Shown here in pieces: positions 19,047 through 29,325 of a DNA stretch of 64,000 nucleotides (positions are counted from its first letter, which is position 1; the number at the start of each line of letters is the position of its first letter). The position numbers were made by a program, and so were the translations under genes. The notes under the pieces were generated by a model, which saw only the letters and a list, made by a program, of their open reading frames with translations, ran no database searches and was not told where the DNA came from. The DNA is from Marinobacter sp. MDS2 (lineage in GTDB: Bacteria; Pseudomonadota; Gammaproteobacteria; Pseudomonadales; Oleiphilaceae): positions 1,612,001-1,676,000 of the forward strand of contig NZ_JAVAJF010000001.1 of assembly GCF_030718085.1 (NCBI RefSeq), given 5' to 3'.

Positions 19047-19442
19047 TCAGGCATGCGCCTGGTGTATCCGGCGAATCTCATCCGCCAGCGTCATCGGATC
19101 AAACGGCTTTGGAATCACGCCCAGCGCACCCAACGACAGGTATTCATCAATTTCTGTTCGCTGAATCCGGGCCGTCATGAAAATTACCGGCGTGTCTTGC
19201 GTCGCCTCGATCTTGCGCAATTCCTGCAAGGTCTGGGGACCATCCATTTCCGGCATCATGACATCTAAAAGGATCAGATCCGGTTGAAAGTCCGGAGCGA
19301 CCTTGATGGCCTCGGCACCAGAGCTGCACAAGGCGATGGAAAAACCTCCGACATCCTGCAAAGCCAGTTCCGCGATGGCCCGTATGTCGGCATCGTCTTC
19401 CACATACAACACTTTATTCAAATCGTTTTCCTTATAGGGCAT
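19047..19442 (-). CDS. Single-domain response regulator (CheY-like receiver)
   Basis: The product is a lone receiver domain of 131 residues, with the acidic pocket VEDDAD, phosphoacceptor Asp60 in LLLDVMMPEMDG, Thr in FMTA and Lys in IPKPFD. It has no output domain, so it must act by binding a partner or passing phosphate on. I start it at the ATG at 19442 with AAGGAGGAG ahead of it; this overlaps the REC-HDOD gene by 11 bases. It is the last gene of the three-gene signalling operon 22304-19047. Confidence 0.9.
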   Translation of the reverse strand: MPYKENDLNKVLYVEDDADIRAIAELALQDVGGFSIALCSSGAEAIKVAPDFQPDLILLDVMMPEMDGPQTLQELRKIEATQDTPVIFMTARIQRTEIDEYLSLGALGVIPKPFDPMTLADEIRRIHQAHA

Positions 19443-20592
19443 CACTCGGCTCCTCCTTGACGAACTCGCTTCTATCCAAACCGAGCTGGCGCAACAAGCG
19501 CTGGCACTCTGGCTCCGCTTGGCGATCCTCAGCAATCAAGGCGGCAGCGCGCATAATGATCGGACCGTCCCGGTGGTTGTCGTGTGATAAAAAATGCACC
19601 GCACCGATCAATTCCCGTAAACCCAGAGGGAATTTCCAGTGCACCTTCAAACGGTTGCCGTACTCCTCGGACCAACGGGCCAGGCACTGCTCGATCTCGG
19701 CGTCCTCCAGTGATCCGCCGGCGGTGTCGAACTGATTCAGGACTTTAAGCACCGCCATTTCACCCAAACGACTCAGCAACCCGGCACTTCGAAACATGGT
19801 GGATACATTGCCCAACCGCGTTGCGATCTGGTTTGCCTCCCGAGCGACCCGAAACGACATGTCCTGATAGCGGTCAGCGAATGCTTTGAGCTCTGGCCGG
19901 ACCAGTTTGGCACTCACATCCAATGACAACGCCAACGCCTGACTCAAAGCCATGGAAACGCCGATGCTGGCGATTGCAGCCCTGAGCGACTCCACCGGTT
20001 TGCCTGTCCGCCTGAACGAGTTGCTGTTGGCTACATCCAGAATCCGGGCCGTTAATCCGATCTGCTCGCGCCAGCGCTCTGCCAGTTCCGAGGCCGACAG
20101 TGTGTCGGCCCGGCCGATCAGTTCGATTATGTCGGCCGGATCCAGGTCGGTGGGCAACTGCACCACCGTATTCGAAGACCGGGCCATATACTCATGTACG
20201 GAAGCGTTTTCAACACGGTGAGCGGGAATGAGATCAGCCAAACGGCGATGCAGAAGCTCCACATCCAGCGGCTTGGTAACGTACCCACTGATGCCATAGT
20301 GGGCCGCTTTGATCACCGACTCCCGATCCGTGCGCCCCGACACGATGACAACGGGCACCACCGAATCGGTTTTTCGAATCAGCTTCAAAAACTCCAGGCC
20401 CGATCCGTCTGGCAACTCCCAATCCACCAGAAACAACCCATACGGACCTTCTGCAAGACGTTGTTTGGCCTCGGTCAACGATCGGGCCAGGGTAACATTC
20501 AAGCCACTGAAACCGGCTACAATGGTTTCAACCAATTCGCCGACAAGCTCGTCGTCTTCCAGCACCAACGCTTTCAAAGGCGTTCTCCTCAA
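19432..20592 (-). CDS. Response regulator with REC and HDOD domains
   Basis: Residues 1-125 form a receiver domain (LEDDE pocket, Asp57 in LFLVDWELPDGSG, Lys in VTKPLD). The rest is an HDOD-type domain, with ILDVANSNSFRRTGKPVESLRAAIASIG as the clearest match. HDOD domains resemble HD hydrolases without catalytic residues and act in signalling, often next to c-di-GMP proteins. The start overlaps the end of the diguanylate cyclase gene by four bases, so the two are translationally coupled. Confidence 0.88.
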   Translation of the reverse strand: MRRTPLKALVLEDDELVGELVETIVAGFSGLNVTLARSLTEAKQRLAEGPYGLFLVDWELPDGSGLEFLKLIRKTDSVVPVVIVSGRTDRESVIKAAHYGISGYVTKPLDVELLHRRLADLIPAHRVENASVHEYMARSSNTVVQLPTDLDPADIIELIGRADTLSASELAERWREQIGLTARILDVANSNSFRRTGKPVESLRAAIASIGVSMALSQALALSLDVSAKLVRPELKAFADRYQDMSFRVAREANQIATRLGNVSTMFRSAGLLSRLGEMAVLKVLNQFDTAGGSLEDAEIEQCLARWSEEYGNRLKVHWKFPLGLRELIGAVHFLSHDNHRDGPIIMRAAALIAEDRQAEPECQRLLRQLGLDRSEFVKEEPSDAL

Positions 20593-22304
20593 TCATCCTG
20601 ATTTACGTCCTGGCGCTCATACAGCGTCACACCATTACGCCCCGCCTGCTTTCGTGCGTAAAGCGCCTGATCGGCAGCCTCGATAGCCTCACTCGCTAAT
20701 GGAAAATCGTTGATCGCGGCAATGCCCGCGCTCATGGTCACCTGAAAACTGTCATCGCCCGTCGTAAACACCAGCTCCGAGAATCGGATCCGGATATCGT
20801 CGATTAACTCAGCGGCTTCCTCGGGATCGCAATGGGGAAGCACCACCAAAAATTCCTCGCCGCCGTATCGCCCGATGGTATCGGACTCTCTGAGGCGATT
20901 GCGTAACAGGTGCGCCAGGGTACGAATGACGACATCCCCCTGCCCGTGACCCCAGGTGTCATTTACCCGCTTGAAATGATCCAGATCCAACATGACCACG
21001 CAGGATAAATTGCCGGTTCGACGACACCGGGCCAGCTCGCGCTCGACTTCCTGTTTGATCAGTGAATGTTTGAGCAAACCGGTCAGGCTGTCGCGGTTCA
21101 TCAAATCGGACAACTGGCGGGCGCGATAACAGCGAATGCGGACAGAGCGAACCAGGTATTCGTCCGTGACCGGCTTTACCAGGAACTCATCAGCCCCCTT
21201 GGCCAGAGCATCCAGTTGGGTTTCCGGATTATCTTCTGACGACAAATACACAATCGGCAGCCCCAACCAACGGGGCTCGTAACGTATCATTCGAGCCAAA
21301 GTGACCCCGGAGTGGGCGCGCAACTGCACGTCCATCAAAACGATATCCGGCTCAAAGGCCGACAAGGCCGACATCATCTTCGCAGGGTCAGACACCAGCG
21401 TGGCTTTCATCCCGGCGTTGTTTAACACCAGACAATAACGCTCACCCAGTTCCTTATCATCATCAACAATCAACACACGACCCTGCGGCCGGGCGCCACG
21501 CTCCAGTGCAAGCGACTCGATGCGTTCCGCCAGCGCAGGCAAATCCAGAGGTTCGCTGAAATACGCCGTCGCGCCTTGTTCTGCAACTCGATAAAGGCTC
21601 TCAAAGGTATTTTGGCGGCCGGTCCCTACCACTGGAAAACGCCGATGCTCGTTCTTTTCAAGGTGGGCTGTGCGAAAATCGAGGACATCACCCAAGTCGG
21701 AGTCCTGACACACAAAAATAGTGGCACCCGAACGCTGCTTCAGATCTTCAATGGCCGCCTGCGGATCTCGTAGCGACACCACCTCGGTGGCGAAACCGTA
21801 CCCGTGAAGATCCGCCATCAAGCCCGACAGGTAGCCCGCGTCATGCGCCAGCGCCATTACCTGAACCTGCATGCCATGAGAGCCTTTATAGGTATCCATC
21901 GGTTGCTGGGACTGCGCATCAACGGGCTTAGCCTTCGATTGAGAGACACCCTTTTGAACCAGTGCCGTCAATTCGTGAATCTGCATCGCCACATCGGCCG
22001 GCAGAGCCACGGAGCCCTCATGCCCACTTATTTTCCGAGCTTTCGCTTCAACCACGGGTTTAAGCTGATTCTCGATCGAACGGGCCGCTGAACCAAGTTC
22101 AGGTAACCCAAACGTACCCGCAGACCCTGCCATCCGATGCAGCAACTGATAGCATTCCACCAAATCGGTCCGGCTTAATTGCTGTTGCTCGATCTGGCGG
22201 GCAAAATGGCCCAAGGTTTCTACGTCTCCCTGTGCCCGCTCCACAAAACGGTCCTGCAACAGTTTCAGGCGTTTTTGAAGTTGATCATTGGCTGCGGTGG
22301 TCAA
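20589..22304 (-). CDS. Diguanylate cyclase with Hpt, degenerate REC, REC and GGDEF domains
   Basis: The 571-residue protein starts with a histidine phosphotransfer domain (His56 in LLHRMAGSAGTFG). A receiver-like domain that seems to lack the phosphoacceptor context follows (about 140-265), then a canonical receiver (VDDDKE, IVLMDVQLRAHSG) and a GGDEF domain with GGEEF at 481-485. The inhibitory RxxD site (RESD) is present five residues before GGEEF, so product feedback is expected. It should make c-di-GMP under control of a phosphorelay. It heads the operon with REC-HDOD and a lone REC, and is divergent from two histidine kinases that may feed it (inference). Confidence 0.92.
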   Translation of the reverse strand: MTTAANDQLQKRLKLLQDRFVERAQGDVETLGHFARQIEQQQLSRTDLVECYQLLHRMAGSAGTFGLPELGSAARSIENQLKPVVEAKARKISGHEGSVALPADVAMQIHELTALVQKGVSQSKAKPVDAQSQQPMDTYKGSHGMQVQVMALAHDAGYLSGLMADLHGYGFATEVVSLRDPQAAIEDLKQRSGATIFVCQDSDLGDVLDFRTAHLEKNEHRRFPVVGTGRQNTFESLYRVAEQGATAYFSEPLDLPALAERIESLALERGARPQGRVLIVDDDKELGERYCLVLNNAGMKATLVSDPAKMMSALSAFEPDIVLMDVQLRAHSGVTLARMIRYEPRWLGLPIVYLSSEDNPETQLDALAKGADEFLVKPVTDEYLVRSVRIRCYRARQLSDLMNRDSLTGLLKHSLIKQEVERELARCRRTGNLSCVVMLDLDHFKRVNDTWGHGQGDVVIRTLAHLLRNRLRESDTIGRYGGEEFLVVLPHCDPEEAAELIDDIRIRFSELVFTTGDDSFQVTMSAGIAAINDFPLASEAIEAADQALYARKQAGRNGVTLYERQDVNQDD

Positions 22305-22401
22305 AGCATACCCTCACCAGTTCATTCAGCAGAAGAATTCCACTATCCTCACTTATGTAAGCATGTTTTCATCATTACGACCACAACGATAAGAGTCTTC
22401 C

Positions 22402-24177
22402 TTGAAAACACTAAACTTGGGTACCCGCGTTGTCCTGATTACCAGCCTGAGCATTATTTTCAGCGTCTGTCTGATTTTGTTTATTGCATACGGCCGACTA
22501 CTGAAAGACTTTGAATACATTTTGACAGAGCGGCAAACACTTCAGGCCAGCTCGATCGCCAGTCGTGTCAATGAGGAACTATCTATACGACTGAATGGCC
22601 TGGGCGCCTTCGCCAGCACGCTCACCGACGGTGAAAACTTGCTGCCGATGGAACAACTCCGATTTGCGATTGGGCGACAACCGGGCCTGGAACAATTGTT
22701 TCAGGGCGATTTGCTCATTTTTAACAGTAACGGCGTAGCCATTTCTGAAAACCGGTACGTACCGAACCGACTGGGCACTTCCTATGCGGATCGGTCTCAC
22801 TTCAAACGCGCCATGGCATCCGACATGCCGATTGTCAGCCGTCCGATTATTGGCAGACGAACCGGATTGCCCCTGCTCTCATTTCTGGCTCCCATACGGA
22901 GCGACGAAGGCGATCTGTTGGGTCTGGCCGGCGGCACCATCAATCTGAAACAACGGGGTATCCTTCCGAATGATCTCAACCCCGAACCCGGCACATTGCT
23001 GAAAGTGCTCGATACCGGTCACTTCATTCAGGTTGATGCATTGAAACCAGGTTTGCCTGCCCCAGACTTACCGCCGCCTGGTTCGGACATACTCGTTGAT
23101 TCAGCCTTGTCCGGGGTCAATGCCGGGGTTGTGACCGACCGGGCCGGAGAACGTTGGGTGTACGCAACCCAACACCTCGACCGGCTCGGCTGGCTGATTC
23201 TCAGCGCGGCCCCCTATGCCCAGGCAACGCAACCCGCCAAGGCGTGGTTTCAGAACTTCCTCTGGGCCAGTATTGTGGTCATGGTGCCCTTACTGTTTTT
23301 CGCGTATCTCCTGACCCGAGCCGCAACCCACAGCCTCAGCAGCATGTCTGAGAAAATCCACGAGATGACCACAGACAATGCATCAAACACCCGATTGAGC
23401 ATCACCGGCACAACCGAAACCCGAAACCTCGCCAACGCATTCAATGCCATGATGGACGAACGGGAAGCCTTGGACACGCTCAAAAGCCAGTTTGTTTCCA
23501 ATGTCAGCCATGAACTTCGCACCCCGCTTACGTCTATCAACGGGTCATTGAAATTAATGAACTCCGGGGCGACAGGTCAACTTCCCGACAAAGCCAGCGC
23601 CTTGATAAAGGTTGCTCTGCGCAATGGCGAACATTTACAAGCACTGATCACGGATTTACTGGACTTTGACAAGGCGGTATCGGGCAAACTGAGCATTCAC
23701 GCCACCCTGACTCCGGTCGCAGAGGCAATACAAAAAGCCTGCGAGGGCAACCAAACCATGGCAAACCAATACGGCGTCAGGCTCTCGCATGAACACACGG
23801 ACAGCTTGACTGCCTTTGCCGACCCTAAACGGCTACGGCAAATCCTCAACAACTTCATCAGTAACGCCATCAAGTACTCACCCCGGGACGGGTTAATCAG
23901 GGTGAAAGCAAAAGCCACTCCGACGGGCTATGTCCGTATTACTGTTACCGACCAAGGCGACGGCGTGCCCGAACACTTCGTACCGAATTTATTTCAAAGA
24001 TTTGCACAGGCCGAAGTCGGATCATCCCGGGCCAAATCCGGCACGGGTCTGGGGCTGGCTATCTGCCAGGAACTGGCCGAGCTCATGGGCGGTCGCGTAG
24101 GTTACTTTTACGATCACGGTGCCCACTTCTGGCTTGAGCTACCTGAAAACACTCCGTCTGCGAGGAAGCCATCATGA
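22402..24177 (+). CDS. Membrane sensor histidine kinase with periplasmic sensor domain
   Basis: The 591-residue kinase has a transmembrane helix (about 10-31), a periplasmic region of about 255 residues resembling a double Cache sensor (FNSNGVAISENRY, GTSYADRSHF), a second helix (about 287-306), a HAMP linker and a HisKA domain with His370 in SHELRTPLTS. A HATPase domain follows (NFISNAIKYS, DQGDGVP, GTGLGLAICQELAELMGG). It lacks its own receiver. The stop overlaps the next kinase gene by four bases. The divergent operon encoding Hpt and receiver proteins is the obvious partner candidate. Confidence 0.9.
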   Translation: MKTLNLGTRVVLITSLSIIFSVCLILFIAYGRLLKDFEYILTERQTLQASSIASRVNEELSIRLNGLGAFASTLTDGENLLPMEQLRFAIGRQPGLEQLFQGDLLIFNSNGVAISENRYVPNRLGTSYADRSHFKRAMASDMPIVSRPIIGRRTGLPLLSFLAPIRSDEGDLLGLAGGTINLKQRGILPNDLNPEPGTLLKVLDTGHFIQVDALKPGLPAPDLPPPGSDILVDSALSGVNAGVVTDRAGERWVYATQHLDRLGWLILSAAPYAQATQPAKAWFQNFLWASIVVMVPLLFFAYLLTRAATHSLSSMSEKIHEMTTDNASNTRLSITGTTETRNLANAFNAMMDEREALDTLKSQFVSNVSHELRTPLTSINGSLKLMNSGATGQLPDKASALIKVALRNGEHLQALITDLLDFDKAVSGKLSIHATLTPVAEAIQKACEGNQTMANQYGVRLSHEHTDSLTAFADPKRLRQILNNFISNAIKYSPRDGLIRVKAKATPTGYVRITVTDQGDGVPEHFVPNLFQRFAQAEVGSSRAKSGTGLGLAICQELAELMGGRVGYFYDHGAHFWLELPENTPSARKPS

Positions 24178-26237
24178 AAGCGCCTGACTACCCGTCAAAC
24201 GAAGCCAGCCGCCTCGCTGCACTCCAATCGACGCTGCTACTGGACACCCCGCCGGAGGAGCGCTTTGATCGCGTTACCCGCCTTGCCGCACAGCTGTTCG
24301 ACGTGCCGATTTGCCTGGTATCGCTGGTCGATTCCGACCGTCAGTGGTTCAAATCCTGTTACGGTCTTGATGCGTCTGAAACCGGGAGGGACATCTCGTT
24401 TTGCGGACATGCCATTCTCGGCCCCAACGTTTTCGTGGTGGAAGATACACTCACAGATGAACGCTTTGCCGACAATCCTCTGGTCACGGGCGGCCCCAAT
24501 ATTCGCTTCTACGCAGGCGCGCCGTTGGCCGATCTGGAAGGCTACCGTTTGGGCACCTTGTGCCTGATTGACAGCACACCAAGGACTTTTTCAGAAAAGC
24601 AGCAGCAGGCCTTGCGGGACTTTGCGGATGTCGTGGAACGGGAATTCCGCTATCAGGAACTCAACAGCTACTACGCGGACCGTACACGGGCGCTCAACAT
24701 CCTCAACGACATTGCCCTGAATACGAGTGGCAACACGGACAACCGGATTGAGCGCGCGCTGGCCATCGCCTGTCAGTACCTGAATATCGATACCGCCATC
24801 GTCAGTCAGATCGAAGGTGAGGCTTACACCATACTCTGGCATCACGAGCGGCAAACGCCCTCGCTGGAAAACGGCCTGACACTACCGCTGGCCCAGACCT
24901 ATTGCGCCATTTTAATGAATCAGCCCGACGTATTGGCCATCGACCATATGGCCACTTCGCCCTATCGCGACTTGCCCTGTTACCAGTTGTTCGGTTTGGA
25001 GAGCTATCTGGCGGCTCCCATCTGGGTGAACGGTGAAGCCGTTGGCACCCTGAATTTTTCCTCAACCGAGCCGCGGTTACCGGGTTTTTCCGAAACCGAG
25101 AAAACCTTCGTCAGCCTGCTCGCGCGCTGGGTGGCCGACCTTATTCAGCAGCAAGACCAGGCGGCGACGCTCGACAAGCTGGTCTCCAATGCCCCCGGCA
25201 TGCTCTATCAATACCGCCTATGGCCTGATGGCCATAGCAGCTTTCCCTACACCAGCGAGGGCATCCGGAGGATCTTCGGCCTGACCGCCAACGACGTTGT
25301 TGACGACGCCACGCCCGCATTTAAACGCATTCACCGCGAGGATATGCAAAGGGTATTCGAGTCTATCCAAAGTTCAGCCGAGACTCTCGAACCATGGGAA
25401 ACACGATATCGCATTATGACCCCAGCAGGCCACTGGCGCTGGATCGAGGGTAAAGCCAACCCGGAGAAGCTGCCCGAAGGCAGCATCTTGTGGCACGGCT
25501 ACATTGTCGATATTGATGAGCGACAGAAGAACGAAGAGATGAAAAACCAGTTCGTTTCGACCGTCAGTCACGAGCTGCGAACACCACTCACCTCGATTGC
25601 GGGTTCACTAGGGTTGATTCTTGGCGGGGTCACCGGCGACATTACTGAAAAGACCCGAAAAATGCTAAACATCACGCGCCGTAACGCGGATCAACTCCGC
25701 GCGCTGATCGACGACCTTCTGGATATCGAGAAGCTCGCCAGCGGGAACATGCTGATCGTTATGGAGCAGCACCCCATCGCGGATGTCGTCTCAACCGCAG
25801 TCGAACACATACAGTCTTACGCGAACCAAAAACACGTTCAACTGCGCCTGAAAGAATCATCCACGGGCCTTGAAGCGAACATAGACCCGCAACGCTTTCA
25901 GCAGGCGATCGCCAATTTGCTGTCCAATGCGGTGAAGTTTTCGCCCCCTCACGAGGACGTGACCATCGAAATACGCCAAACGGGCGATCAGGCAATGGTC
26001 GAGGTTTCAGACAAAGGCACAGGCGTTCCCGAAAGCTTTCGGGAGCGTATTTTCGAGAAGTTTGCGCAAGCGGACGGTTCATCTGCCCGGGCAAAAGAAG
26101 GCACAGGCCTCGGCCTTGCGATCACCAAGCAGCTTATGAATGCGATGGGCGGCGATGTCGGCTACGAGTCTGAGGAAGGGGCCGGAGCGATGTTTTGGCT
26201 TTCAATACCCATACAAGGCCCGGCCGATAACGAGTAA
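24174..26237 (+). CDS. Soluble GAF-GAF-PAS sensor histidine kinase
   Basis: The 687-residue protein has no membrane segment. Domains in order: GAF (about 15-160, with the DRQWFKSCYGL and GRDISFCGHAI signature), a second GAF (about 175-325), PAS/PAC (about 335-450, LWHGYIVDIDERQ), HisKA with His466 in SHELRTPLTS, and HATPase (NLLSNAVKFS, DKGTGVP, GTGLGLAITKQLMNAMGG). The HisKA sequence closely resembles that of the preceding kinase, suggesting the two arose by duplication of the kinase core and may share a response regulator. Translation is coupled to the upstream gene through ATGA. Confidence 0.9.
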   Translation: MKAPDYPSNEASRLAALQSTLLLDTPPEERFDRVTRLAAQLFDVPICLVSLVDSDRQWFKSCYGLDASETGRDISFCGHAILGPNVFVVEDTLTDERFADNPLVTGGPNIRFYAGAPLADLEGYRLGTLCLIDSTPRTFSEKQQQALRDFADVVEREFRYQELNSYYADRTRALNILNDIALNTSGNTDNRIERALAIACQYLNIDTAIVSQIEGEAYTILWHHERQTPSLENGLTLPLAQTYCAILMNQPDVLAIDHMATSPYRDLPCYQLFGLESYLAAPIWVNGEAVGTLNFSSTEPRLPGFSETEKTFVSLLARWVADLIQQQDQAATLDKLVSNAPGMLYQYRLWPDGHSSFPYTSEGIRRIFGLTANDVVDDATPAFKRIHREDMQRVFESIQSSAETLEPWETRYRIMTPAGHWRWIEGKANPEKLPEGSILWHGYIVDIDERQKNEEMKNQFVSTVSHELRTPLTSIAGSLGLILGGVTGDITEKTRKMLNITRRNADQLRALIDDLLDIEKLASGNMLIVMEQHPIADVVSTAVEHIQSYANQKHVQLRLKESSTGLEANIDPQRFQQAIANLLSNAVKFSPPHEDVTIEIRQTGDQAMVEVSDKGTGVPESFRERIFEKFAQADGSSARAKEGTGLGLAITKQLMNAMGGDVGYESEEGAGAMFWLSIPIQGPADNE

Positions 26238-26266
26238 CCGAAGCAGGCGGGTTACCTGCTTCGGTT
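26236..26266. terminator. Hairpin between convergent kinase and acnA genes
   Basis: A perfect 12-base stem (26236-26247 pairing with 26255-26266) with a seven-base loop fills the gap between the two stop codons. It begins within the stop codon of the kinase gene. The T-tract is short, so termination may be modest in either direction. Confidence 0.6.
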
Positions 26267-26271
26267 CAGGG

Positions 26272-29040
26272 TCATGCCGATTTCAGCATTTCACGCACGA
26301 CGTAGTGCAGAATACCGCCGTGCATGAAGTACACCGCTTCATTGGCAGTATCGATCCGTGACACCAGGTCACAGGTCTTGGTGGAGCCATCCGCATAGGT
26401 CACCGTCATGGTGAGGGTTTGGCCCGGCTTGATGTCGCCAGACAAGCCTTCAATGCTGATGGTTTCTTCACCGGTCAGCTTCAAGGATTGACGGTTTTCG
26501 CCTTCCGGGAACTGCAGCGGCATCACGCCCATACCAATCAGGTTGGAGCGGTGGATCCGCTCATAGGACTCCGCCACCACGGCCCGGACACCCAGCAACC
26601 GCGTACCCTTGGCCGCCCAGTCCCGGCTGGAACCGGTGCCGTATTCCTTACCGGCAATAACCACCAACGGAGTGCCTTTCTCCTGATACTTCATGGCGGC
26701 GTCATAGATCGGCATTTGCTCACCGGTCGGTATGAATTTCGTGAAGCCGCCTTCAACGCCGTCCAGCATCTCGTTGCGGATGCGCACGTTGGCGAAGGTG
26801 CCACGCATCATCACTTCGTGGTTACCCCGACGGGATCCGTAGGAGTTGAAGTTCTTCGGCTCGACACCGCGCTCCTGCAGGTATTTTCCGGCAGGACTGT
26901 CCGGGCTGAACGAACCCGCGGGCGAAATGTGATCTGTGGTGACTGAATCACCCAACATCGCCAGAATGTGTGCATCCTTGATGTCTTGCACCGGCTCGGG
27001 CTCGGGCCCCATGCCTTCAAAGAATGGAGGATGCTGAATATACGTCGACTCCTCAGACCAGTTGTAGACCTTGGTTTCCGGCACATCGATCGCCTGCCAG
27101 GTGGCATCACCATCGAACACGGCGGCGTATTCGCTGCGGAACATGCCGGTTTTCACCTTCTCCACCGCTTGCGCCACTTCCTCCTGAGAGGGCCACAGAT
27201 CCTTCAGATACACCGGATTGCCATCCTGATCTTTACCCAGCGGATCTTCGTGCAGGTTCACCCGCACGTTACCGGCCAGCGCATAAGCCACCACCAAGGG
27301 GGGCGAAGCCAGCCAGTTGGTTTTCACCAGCGGATGAATCCGGCCTTCGAAGTTCCGGTTGCCTGACAACACGGATGCCACGGTGATATCACCATCTTCG
27401 ATGGCTTTCTCGACCGCATCCGGCAGCGGACCGGAGTTACCGATACAGGTTGTGCAGCCGTAGCCCACCAGATCGAAACCCAATTTGTTCAGGTCATCCT
27501 GAAACCCGCCAGCGTTCAGGTATTCGGTTACGACCTTGGAGCCCGGAGCCAGCGAGGTTTTCACCCAAGGCTTGGTTTTCAGGCCCTTCTCTACGGCCTT
27601 TCGTGCCACCAAACCGGCCGCCATCATCACGCTGGGGTTGGAGGTGTTGGTACAGGAGGTAATGGCTGCAATCACCACCGCACCCGGGTCCAACCGGGTT
27701 TCCTGACCGTTCAAGGTCAACGGCCGACTGCAGGGGTGGTGGTAACTCTTATCCACACCCACGGCGGTTTGGCCGCCTTCAGATTCGAGCTCGGCATCGC
27801 GCTTTTCAGGTGCGTCAGGACCGCCTTCGTTGGTTTCCATCAGCAACTCGAACGCCGCTTTCATGTTTTTCAGGGCAACCCGGTCCTGAGGCCGTTTCGG
27901 TCCCGCCATGCTGGCTTCAACATCGCCCATGTCGAGCTCTAACGTAGCGGTGTAGACCGGTTCGTGGCCCGGCTCCCGCCACAAGCCCTGCGCTTTGGCA
28001 TAGGCTTCAACCAGCTCAATCTGTTCATCGTCCCGACCGGTCAGGCTCAAATACTTCAAAGTTTGCTCGTCTACCGGGAAGAAGCCACAGGTAGCGCCGT
28101 ATTCCGGTGCCATGTTGGCAATCGTAGCGCGGTCTGCCACGGGCATGTCTTTCAGGCCATCGCCGTAGAATTCGACAAATTTACCGACAACGCCCTTCTC
28201 ACGCAGCATTTCCACCACGGTTAATACCAGGTCAGTAGCGGTAATGCCTTCGCGCAATTTGCCGGTCATTTTGAATCCGACCACTTCCGGTATCAGCATC
28301 GACACCGGCTGTCCCAACATAGCGGCTTCCGCTTCGATGCCACCAACGCCCCAGCCCAAAATACCAAGGCCGTTGATCATGGTGGTGTGGGAGTCGGTGC
28401 CAACCAGCGTATCGGGGTAGGCAACGGTTTTGTCACCGTCCTGCTTTTGCCAAACGGTTTTACCAAGATATTCCAGGTTTACCTGGTGGCAGATACCGGT
28501 TCCGGGCGGAACCACACGGAAGTTATCAAAGGCCTGCTGACCCCAACGCAAAAATTCGTAGCGCTCCTGGTTGCGCCGCATTTCGATCTCGACGTTCTTG
28601 CCAAACGACGAGGCAGAACCGAAGTCATCCACCATCACCGAATGGTCAATCACCAGATCGACCGGCGACAACGGGTTGATCAGGGCCGGATCCCCCCCGG
28701 CTTTCTTGACCGCTTCGCGCATGGCGGCCAGATCCACCACACCGGGCACACCGGTGAAGTCCTGCATCAGCACGCGAGCCGGGCGGAACTGAATTTCAGT
28801 GTCGGATTTGCGGTCTTTCAGCCACTGCACCATGGCGTCGATGTGGGAACGATCAACGGTAACACCGTCTTCGTTGCGCAGCAGGTTTTCCATTAACACT
28901 TTTAACGAGAAGGGCAAACGCTGCAGATCGCCCAGAGATTCTTCGGCCTTTTTCAGACTGTAATAATGAAACGTCTTGCCACCGGCATCGAGGGTGGAGA
29001 GAGTACTCAGACTGTTGGAACTTGACGATTTATTCGACAT
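26272..29040 (-). CDS. acnA: Aconitate hydratase A
   Basis: AcnA converts citrate to isocitrate through cis-aconitate in the TCA cycle using a [4Fe-4S] cluster. The 922-residue protein has cluster-ligand motifs SCTNTSNP and [13 protein letters not shown], the substrate loop [21 protein letters not shown] and the C-terminal swivel domain with [14 protein letters not shown]. Length and motifs match the AcnA/IRP-like monomeric class, the oxidative-stress stable form, rather than AcnB. GAGGAGG precedes the ATG. It is a single gene with about 285 bases of leader upstream. Confidence 0.97.
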   Translation of the reverse strand: MSNKSSSSNSLSTLSTLDAGGKTFHYYSLKKAEESLGDLQRLPFSLKVLMENLLRNEDGVTVDRSHIDAMVQWLKDRKSDTEIQFRPARVLMQDFTGVPGVVDLAAMREAVKKAGGDPALINPLSPVDLVIDHSVMVDDFGSASSFGKNVEIEMRRNQERYEFLRWGQQAFDNFRVVPPGTGICHQVNLEYLGKTVWQKQDGDKTVAYPDTLVGTDSHTTMINGLGILGWGVGGIEAEAAMLGQPVSMLIPEVVGFKMTGKLREGITATDLVLTVVEMLREKGVVGKFVEFYGDGLKDMPVADRATIANMAPEYGATCGFFPVDEQTLKYLSLTGRDDEQIELVEAYAKAQGLWREPGHEPVYTATLELDMGDVEASMAGPKRPQDRVALKNMKAAFELLMETNEGGPDAPEKRDAELESEGGQTAVGVDKSYHHPCSRPLTLNGQETRLDPGAVVIAAITSCTNTSNPSVMMAAGLVARKAVEKGLKTKPWVKTSLAPGSKVVTEYLNAGGFQDDLNKLGFDLVGYGCTTCIGNSGPLPDAVEKAIEDGDITVASVLSGNRNFEGRIHPLVKTNWLASPPLVVAYALAGNVRVNLHEDPLGKDQDGNPVYLKDLWPSQEEVAQAVEKVKTGMFRSEYAAVFDGDATWQAIDVPETKVYNWSEESTYIQHPPFFEGMGPEPEPVQDIKDAHILAMLGDSVTTDHISPAGSFSPDSPAGKYLQERGVEPKNFNSYGSRRGNHEVMMRGTFANVRIRNEMLDGVEGGFTKFIPTGEQMPIYDAAMKYQEKGTPLVVIAGKEYGTGSSRDWAAKGTRLLGVRAVVAESYERIHRSNLIGMGVMPLQFPEGENRQSLKLTGEETISIEGLSGDIKPGQTLTMTVTYADGSTKTCDLVSRIDTANEAVYFMHGGILHYVVREMLKSA

Positions 29041-29325
29041 GCGTTGCCTCCTCTAATTACGCTCTCGATTGTTTCCTTATCCTTAACTATCGCACTGAAA
29101 ACTCAGACTTCAACCGTGTAAGATCCGCCTATTGACAAAGAGTTCCAACTCTCCACCGAAATGCCCGGTATACATTGGGTAAAACCCGCGTTTGTCGCCA
29201 AACGTCGCCAAATTGCAAATAACTTAATCTCGCCAAGCCACTCACGTTTTTTGCTTCGGAGCATGCGATGGTTCGGTACATCTGTCATTATTTGTTCTGA
29301 GCTCTGACGGACCAGGACATTAGCC

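Noticed and set aside
29103-29288. Possible 61-residue gene upstream of the zinc-finger membrane protein
   Set aside because: No ribosome site, composition unlike a protein, and it sits in a promoter region.
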